A stretch of DNA of 50,234 bases from CAYLZN01 sp964387935 (GTDB lineage: Bacteria > Acidobacteriota > Vicinamibacteria > Vicinamibacterales > JAFNAJ01): positions 1 to 50,234 of the forward strand of contig CAYLZN010000006.1 in assembly GCA_964387935.1 (NCBI GenBank), given 5' to 3'. A model generated the notes under the pieces. That model did not search any database and was not told where the DNA came from. It saw nothing but the letters and a program-made list of their open reading frames with translations. Made by a program: the position numbers and the translations under genes. Below, piece by piece: positions 45,966-50,234 of this stretch. Numbering within the stretch: position 1 is the first letter of the stretch; the number at the start of each line of letters is the position of its first letter.

Positions 45966-47099
45966 CTAGATGATCACCAGTTCGGCCCGCAATGCCCCGG
46001 CGGCCTTGAGCGCCTGCATGATGGCGATGATGTCGCGGGGAGTGGCTCCGAGCGCATTGAGCGCGCGCACGACCGAGTCGAGCGTGGTCCCTTCCTCGAG
46101 CGCGACGAGCTGCGCCTCGCCCTCGTCCACGTCCAGTTGCTGCTGGGGCACGACGGCCGTGCTCCCCTGTCGCGAGAAGGGCGTCGGCTGAGACACCTCG
46201 AATCGCGTGGAGATGCGGACGGACAGGTTGCCGTGCGCGACGGCGGCTGCGCCGATGCGCACGTGGGCACCCACGACGACCGTGCCCGTGCGCTCGTTGA
46301 TGACGACCCGTGCCGGCGCATCGACGGTGATCGGAAGGCCCTCGATGCGCGCGAGCAGGTCGGGCACGGCCCCTCGGTACTGCGGGGGCACGCGCACCGC
46401 CACGGCCCCCGGATCCACGACCCGCGCGGCGCCCGGACCCAGGTCGGCCTCGATGGCGGCCGCCAGTCGCCTGGCACTCGCGAAGTCGCCCTCGTGCAGC
46501 GACAGCACCACCTCGTCGCCGGCCGGCAGCGCCGCCTGCTGCCCGACCTGGACGAGCGCGCCGCTCGGGACACGCCCGACCGTCAGGTGATTCACCTGAA
46601 CGGCATTCCCTCCCTTGCCCGCCCCGAACCCACCCAGGCTCAAGGCCCCCTGGGCGAGCGCGTGCAACTGGCCGTCCGGGCCCCGCAGCGGCGTGGCGAT
46701 CAGCGTTCCCCCCTGCAGGCTGCGGGCGTCGCCGATCGACGAGACGGTCACGTCGAGGCGCGCACCGCTGCGCGCAAACGGCGGCAGCTCCGCCGTCACG
46801 AGCACCGCGGCGATGTTCTCGATCTTGATCTGCTGTCCCGGCACGACGAGCCCGAGCCGCTCCAGCATGTTGGCCAGGCTCTGCGCCGAGAAGATCGTCT
46901 GCCGCCGATCGCCGGTCTTGTTCAGGCCGACGACGAGGCCGTAGCCAATCAGCGGAACGGCCTGCACGCCCTGCAGGCTCGCCATGTCCTTGATGCGGAC
47001 CTCGCCCGGCACCTGGGCCACGGTCGTGGCGCAGGTCGTCGCCACGGCGACGGCTCCGCAGGCCGAGGCGAGCAGACGCCTGACTGTCGTCATTGCCAT
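45966..47099 (-). CDS. flgI: Flagellar P-ring protein FlgI
   Basis: 377 residues from ATG 47099 (ATG 47093 also possible), with AGAGGTGA upstream. A signal peptide (RLLASACGAVAVATTCATTVA) is followed by the FlgI core: VRIKDMASLQGVQAVPLIGYG, VVGLNKTGD, IENIAAVLVTAELPPFARSG, DVTVSSIGDARSLQGGTLIAT and DPGAVAVRVPPQY. It forms the periplasmic ring in the peptidoglycan layer, showing a diderm envelope. Confidence 0.95.
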   Translation of the reverse strand: MAMTTVRRLLASACGAVAVATTCATTVAQVPGEVRIKDMASLQGVQAVPLIGYGLVVGLNKTGDRRQTIFSAQSLANMLERLGLVVPGQQIKIENIAAVLVTAELPPFARSGARLDVTVSSIGDARSLQGGTLIATPLRGPDGQLHALAQGALSLGGFGAGKGGNAVQVNHLTVGRVPSGALVQVGQQAALPAGDEVVLSLHEGDFASARRLAAAIEADLGPGAARVVDPGAVAVRVPPQYRGAVPDLLARIEGLPITVDAPARVVINERTGTVVVGAHVRIGAAAVAHGNLSVRISTRFEVSQPTPFSRQGSTAVVPQQQLDVDEGEAQLVALEEGTTLDSVVRALNALGATPRDIIAIMQALKAAGALRAELVII

Positions 47100-47113
47100 G
47101 CCGGAGTCACCTC

Positions 47114-47818
47114 TCAGAAGATCTTGTTCAGCACGCGAATGAGCCACCCGGGCTTCAGGTTGTCCCTGATCAGCCCGCGTCCGAAGTAGCGAATCCTGAA
47201 CTGGCCGATGCGCGTGGACGACACGACGTTGTTGCGTTCGATGTCCGCCTGCCGCACGACACCGGTGAGCACGATGATCTGGCGGTCGCCGTTGATGTCG
47301 ATCTCGCGCGCGCCCTCGAGCACGAGATCGCCGTTCGGCAGCACCTCGACGACGCGGGCCGTCACGGTCGCGGTGAGCTCGCTCGTGCGTGACGTGGTGC
47401 CTCCACCCTTGAAGTCCGTGTTGGCCGCGGCCCCGACGATGTTGGCCTCGTCCAGCCAGTCCGGGAAGAAGCTCTCGGCGCCCATCAACTGCGCGACGCC
47501 GGCCTTGGCCTTGGACTCCTTGGTGAGCGCCGAGTCCGCGGTGCCGACGCCGAAGATGTTCTCCACCACGCGGATCGTGACGAGATCGTTGACGGCGTGT
47601 GCGCGCGGATCGAGCACCAGGCCCGCCATCCAGCCGACGCCGGTTGCCGCCGCGGCCGGGGTGCTGACCGATCGGGCCGAGGCGAGGTAGCGGCGATACA
47701 GCTCGTCGTAGCTGTCACTGCCGGGGACGGGCTTGGTGTCCTGGCCGGACACGACGGCGGGCCCAACGGCCAGGCAGGCCAGGGCCGCGAGCCACCTCTG
47801 CCTCGATCTACGTGCCAT
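47114..47818 (-). CDS. flgH: Flagellar L-ring protein FlgH
   Basis: 234 residues, overlapping flgA by 11 nt. N-terminal hydrophobic export signal (WLAALACLAVGPAVVSG); the only Cys there does not sit in a canonical lipobox, although FlgH is normally a lipoprotein. Core motifs: VNDLVTIRVVENIFGVGTADS, SELTATVTARVVEVLPNGDLV, EIDINGDRQIIVLTGVVRQAD, and the terminal GLIRDNLKPGWLIRVLNKIF. It makes the outer-membrane ring. Confidence 0.94.
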   Translation of the reverse strand: MARRSRQRWLAALACLAVGPAVVSGQDTKPVPGSDSYDELYRRYLASARSVSTPAAAATGVGWMAGLVLDPRAHAVNDLVTIRVVENIFGVGTADSALTKESKAKAGVAQLMGAESFFPDWLDEANIVGAAANTDFKGGGTTSRTSELTATVTARVVEVLPNGDLVLEGAREIDINGDRQIIVLTGVVRQADIERNNVVSSTRIGQFRIRYFGRGLIRDNLKPGWLIRVLNKIF

Positions 47819-48515
47819 GCTGCACCTCGACCTCTCCGGGACCCACCACGCGAGCCCGCAAGGCCTTTCCGCTCGCCGGGTTCACGATGCGGATCTCCTC
47901 GCCGAGCGATCCGTCCTGCGCGGCGACACCGTCGGCGCTGACGCGCACCCGCCCCATCCGCAGGTGGACCCGGACACTCTGACCGCTGCGCACCGGCGGA
48001 GGCAACACCACGTCCTGGCTCCGCACGACGTCGCCGGGCCCGAGATCCCGCGTGGCCCTGGCCAACTCGAGGTCGAGCGGCAGCGGCTTGAGCGGCAGCC
48101 CCTCGAGCCAGTCGTCGCGTCGCTCCACCAGCGTGGCCGTGATCGCCTCGCCGCGCGCGATCGCGCCCGCTGCCACGTAGTGTGGGCCGCTGACCCGAAT
48201 CACGCACTCGGCCTCGCCGATCCGCACGCCGCGTCCGCGGCCGCGCAGGGCTTTCAGCGGAATTCGGGTGCGAGCGCCGAGGCGAGCCCCGGGATCCGGT
48301 CTGGCGAAGATGGCCACGGCATCCTCGATGTCGCCGCGTACCTGGAGGTCGCTGATCTCGACGCGGACGCCAGGCCCCATCCGCTCGTGGACGGCCTTCA
48401 CGATGGCCGTCACGACGTCGGCCTCCCGTGCGACGCGTGCCGCGCCCGTCTCCGCTGTCGCGAGGGAGACTCCCAGGACACCGGCCATCGCGCCCGCCAG
48501 CAGTCGCTCACGCAT
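47808..48515 (-). CDS. flgA: P-ring assembly chaperone FlgA
   Basis: 235 residues from ATG 48515, 7 nt after the flgG stop. A signal-like start (LLAGAMAGVLGVSLATA) is followed by an N-terminal domain and the C-terminal SAF-like part of FlgA: ATRDLGPGDVVRSQDVVLPPP, VRSGQSVRVHLRMGRVRVSAD, and IVNPASGKALRARVVGPGEVE. It assists FlgI assembly in the periplasm. Confidence 0.9.
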   Translation of the reverse strand: MRERLLAGAMAGVLGVSLATAETGAARVAREADVVTAIVKAVHERMGPGVRVEISDLQVRGDIEDAVAIFARPDPGARLGARTRIPLKALRGRGRGVRIGEAECVIRVSGPHYVAAGAIARGEAITATLVERRDDWLEGLPLKPLPLDLELARATRDLGPGDVVRSQDVVLPPPVRSGQSVRVHLRMGRVRVSADGVAAQDGSLGEEIRIVNPASGKALRARVVGPGEVEVQHGT

Positions 48516-48522
48516 CGTGGCT

Positions 48523-49311
48523 CTACCGCGCCATGTTGTTGACCTGGGCCAGCATCTCATCCGCGGTGCGGACGACGCGGGAGTTCGCCTCGTAGGCGCG
48601 CTGCCCCAGGATCATGTTGACCATCTCCTCCACGACCGACACGTTGGACTCCTCGAGAAATCCCTGTGCGAGCGTGCCGCGGCCATCGAGGCCCGGTTCT
48701 CCCGTCGTCGGCTCCCCCGAGGACGTGGACGTCACGAACAGGTTGCCGCCGAGGGCCTCGAGACCGGCCGGGTTCTGGAAGGACGCCACCTCGATCGTGC
48801 CGATTTCCTGGGATGCCGTTTCTCCTGCCACTGACACCGAGACGATGCCCGACTTCGAGATGCTCACCGACACGGCGTTGGCCGGAATCGAGATCTGGGG
48901 CTCGAGCGGATAGCCCTCGTTGGTCACGAGCAGGCCCTCCGCGTTCATGTGCAGGGACCCCGCTCTCGTGTAGGCGGTCTGCCCGTCCGGCAGGGTGACC
49001 TGCAGGAAGCCCTTGCCTTCGATCGCGATGTCGAGCGGCGCACCGGTCGACCGCAGGTTGCCGGTCGCGAAATCGCGCGCGGTGGCCACGGGCCTCGTGC
49101 CCAGACCCATCTCGAACCCCGTGGGCGACTCCCCGGTCGTCGAGTTCGGCGTGCCTGGCGCCTTGAGCTGCTGGTAGACGAGGTCCTCGAACTCCACGCG
49201 GCTCTTCTTGAAGCCCACGGTGTTCACGTTCGCCAGGTTGTGGGCGATGTTGTCGATGTTGCTCTGCTGGGCGTTCATGCCGCTCGCGGCGGTGTAGAGG
49301 GCTCGGATCAT
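48523..49311 (-). CDS. flgG: Flagellar distal rod protein FlgG
   Basis: 262 residues, standard length. N-terminal MIRALYTAASGMNAQQSNID and NIAHNLANVNTVGFKKSRVEF; middle LDIAIEGKGFLQVTLPDGQ and AYTRAGSLHMNAEGLLVTNEG; C-terminal EESNVSVVEEMVNMILGQRA then YEANSRVVRTADEM. It forms the outer part of the drive shaft. It follows flgF after a 73-nt gap with no visible feature. Confidence 0.96.
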   Translation of the reverse strand: MIRALYTAASGMNAQQSNIDNIAHNLANVNTVGFKKSRVEFEDLVYQQLKAPGTPNSTTGESPTGFEMGLGTRPVATARDFATGNLRSTGAPLDIAIEGKGFLQVTLPDGQTAYTRAGSLHMNAEGLLVTNEGYPLEPQISIPANAVSVSISKSGIVSVSVAGETASQEIGTIEVASFQNPAGLEALGGNLFVTSTSSGEPTTGEPGLDGRGTLAQGFLEESNVSVVEEMVNMILGQRAYEANSRVVRTADEMLAQVNNMAR

Positions 49312-49384
49312 GACGGTGCGTTCATCCTGGCGCGTCTCATGTCCTCGCGAGGCGCGCCGATTCAGTCGATCGGGAGGGAGTCGC

Positions 49385-50101
49385 TCAGCGACGCCCCAGC
49401 TCGGAAATGGCCCGGCCGTCGATCTCGTTCATGAGAATCGTCACGCCCCGCTGGAGGGCCTCGAACCCGCGGGCGAGTTCGGTGAGCTGCGCCATGCGCT
49501 CCACGACGGACACGTTGGACTGCTCGAGGCTGCCCGCCCGGACATCGGTGGACGGCGCCTCACCCGGTGTCTCGGAGGCCCGGAACCGTCCCGTGCCTTC
49601 ACGGACGAGCGTCGAGTAGTCGCCGAAGTCCACGACCTTCAGCCGGCCAGCCGTGACGCCGCCACTCCGGACCGTGCCGTCGGTGTCCACGCTCACCTCG
49701 CCGGGACCGAGCCGGATGGGCCCGTCCAGGCCGGCCAGCGGGAGACCGTCCGAGGTGGTGAGCGTGCCATCCGCGGCACGGGTGAACTGCCCACAGCGCG
49801 TGTATCGCGGACCGGCCGTCGTGTCGACCACGAAGAACCCCCGTCCGTCGAGCGCGAAGTCGAGGTCGCGGCCCGTGGGCTGAACCGTGCCGGGGCGGAA
49901 GTCGATCCGACCCGGGCCCGCCGCCACGTCCACGGCCGACTGGAGCATGGCGCCAAACGTCGGCCGGTCGGCCGTCACCGTCGTCGTCCGCTCCGCCTTG
50001 TAGCCGGACGTCCCGGCGTTCGCGAGGTCGCCCGCCAGCCGATCCAGTTGGTCGATCCGGGCCCGCAGCCCGCTCAAGGCCGCGTACGCGCCTCCTGCCA
50101 T
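49385..50101 (-). CDS. flgF: Flagellar proximal rod protein FlgF
   Basis: 238 residues from ATG 50101, GGGAGG 7 nt upstream. The rod/hook signature is GGAYAALSGLRARIDQLDRL then LANAGTSGYKAERTT, followed by DLDFALDGRGFFVVDTTAGPR, YTRCGQFTRAADGTLTTSDG and the C-terminal LEQSNVSVVERMAQLTELARG. It is more diverged than flgG but fits FlgF by length and by its position before flgG. Confidence 0.9.
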   Translation of the reverse strand: MAGGAYAALSGLRARIDQLDRLAGDLANAGTSGYKAERTTTVTADRPTFGAMLQSAVDVAAGPGRIDFRPGTVQPTGRDLDFALDGRGFFVVDTTAGPRYTRCGQFTRAADGTLTTSDGLPLAGLDGPIRLGPGEVSVDTDGTVRSGGVTAGRLKVVDFGDYSTLVREGTGRFRASETPGEAPSTDVRAGSLEQSNVSVVERMAQLTELARGFEALQRGVTILMNEIDGRAISELGRR

Positions 50102-50145
50102 CTCAAGGCCTCCCGTAGTCCAGGGTGCATCCCCCGTGCCGCGGT

Positions 50146-50234
50146 TCAATGCCCCGCCGCGGGCCGCACATGCTCGGCCAGGTGGAGCCGCAGGCGCACT
50201 TCGCCCTCGGACACCCCTTCCTTGGCCGCGATCT
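50146..50234 (-). CDS. C-terminal end of an upstream gene, possibly the sigma-28 factor FliA (partial)
   Basis: Only the last 28 codons and the stop (50146-50148) are inside the window: IAAKEGVSEGEVRLRLHLAE then HVRPAAGH. The GVSEGEV turn looks like the second half of a sigma region 4.2 helix-turn-helix, and fliA often precedes flgF in flagellar loci of this type. The fragment is too short to decide; a different helix-turn-helix protein is possible. Confidence 0.4.
   Translation of the reverse strand, partial: IAAKEGVSEGEVRLRLHLAEHVRPAAGH

Overview
The window is about 50 kb of very GC-rich, densely packed bacterial chromosome. My best guess is Acidobacteriota (Vicinamibacteria-like). The reasons are the GC content, the many 1-11 nt gene overlaps with GTG/TTG starts, the DUF2760/Hsp70/DUF3731 cluster, a single-chain pyruvate:ferredoxin oxidoreductase next to a DHOD-like protein, and a flagellar locus in the order flgF-G-A-H-I-J-M-N-K-L-fliW-csrA. 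I see no tRNA, rRNA, CRISPR, transposase or phage gene. Three 10-N runs (16033, 28049, 30580) interrupt the sequence, one of them inside a Usp gene and one inside motA.

Left third (1-16 kb), mostly housekeeping. On the minus strand: an ArsR-methyltransferase regulator overlapping metH (cut by the window edge), with a palindromic candidate operator at its start codon, then SDR-type L-threonine dehydrogenase overlapping oligoendopeptidase F. On the plus strand: DUF2760, an Hsp70, an Hsp70-DUF3731 fusion and a SLOG-like protein, which is the best candidate here for an undescribed system. Then come a UbiD-family decarboxylase with a small four-cysteine protein upstream, a divergent apaG whose ATG shares one CATG with that small gene, and a rhomboid protease with a zinc ribbon.

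Middle (16-29 kb): nifJ and a DHOD-like flavoprotein on the plus strand; an ECF sigma factor with a soluble zinc-finger anti-sigma on the minus strand; and, divergent from these, a TolC / adaptor / RND efflux operon that continues into a Usp protein, DUF2892 and DUF302.

Right part (29-50 kb): motility. The minus strand has two different stator pairs separated by nadE and a degenerate HD protein, then flbD and an unrecognised conserved-looking gene. The plus strand has two short tandem flagellins, each with a sigma-28-like promoter and a leader that presents GGA motifs in hairpins, then fliD, fliS and a FlgN/FliT-like gene. The minus strand closes with a rod/ring/hook-junction operon that also encodes FlgM (anti-sigma-28), a FlgJ-M23 peptidase fusion, FliW, CsrA and a GNAT acetyltransferase. 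Together these encode late flagellar assembly plus a likely FlgM/sigma-28 and FliW/CsrA/flagellin checkpoint circuit.
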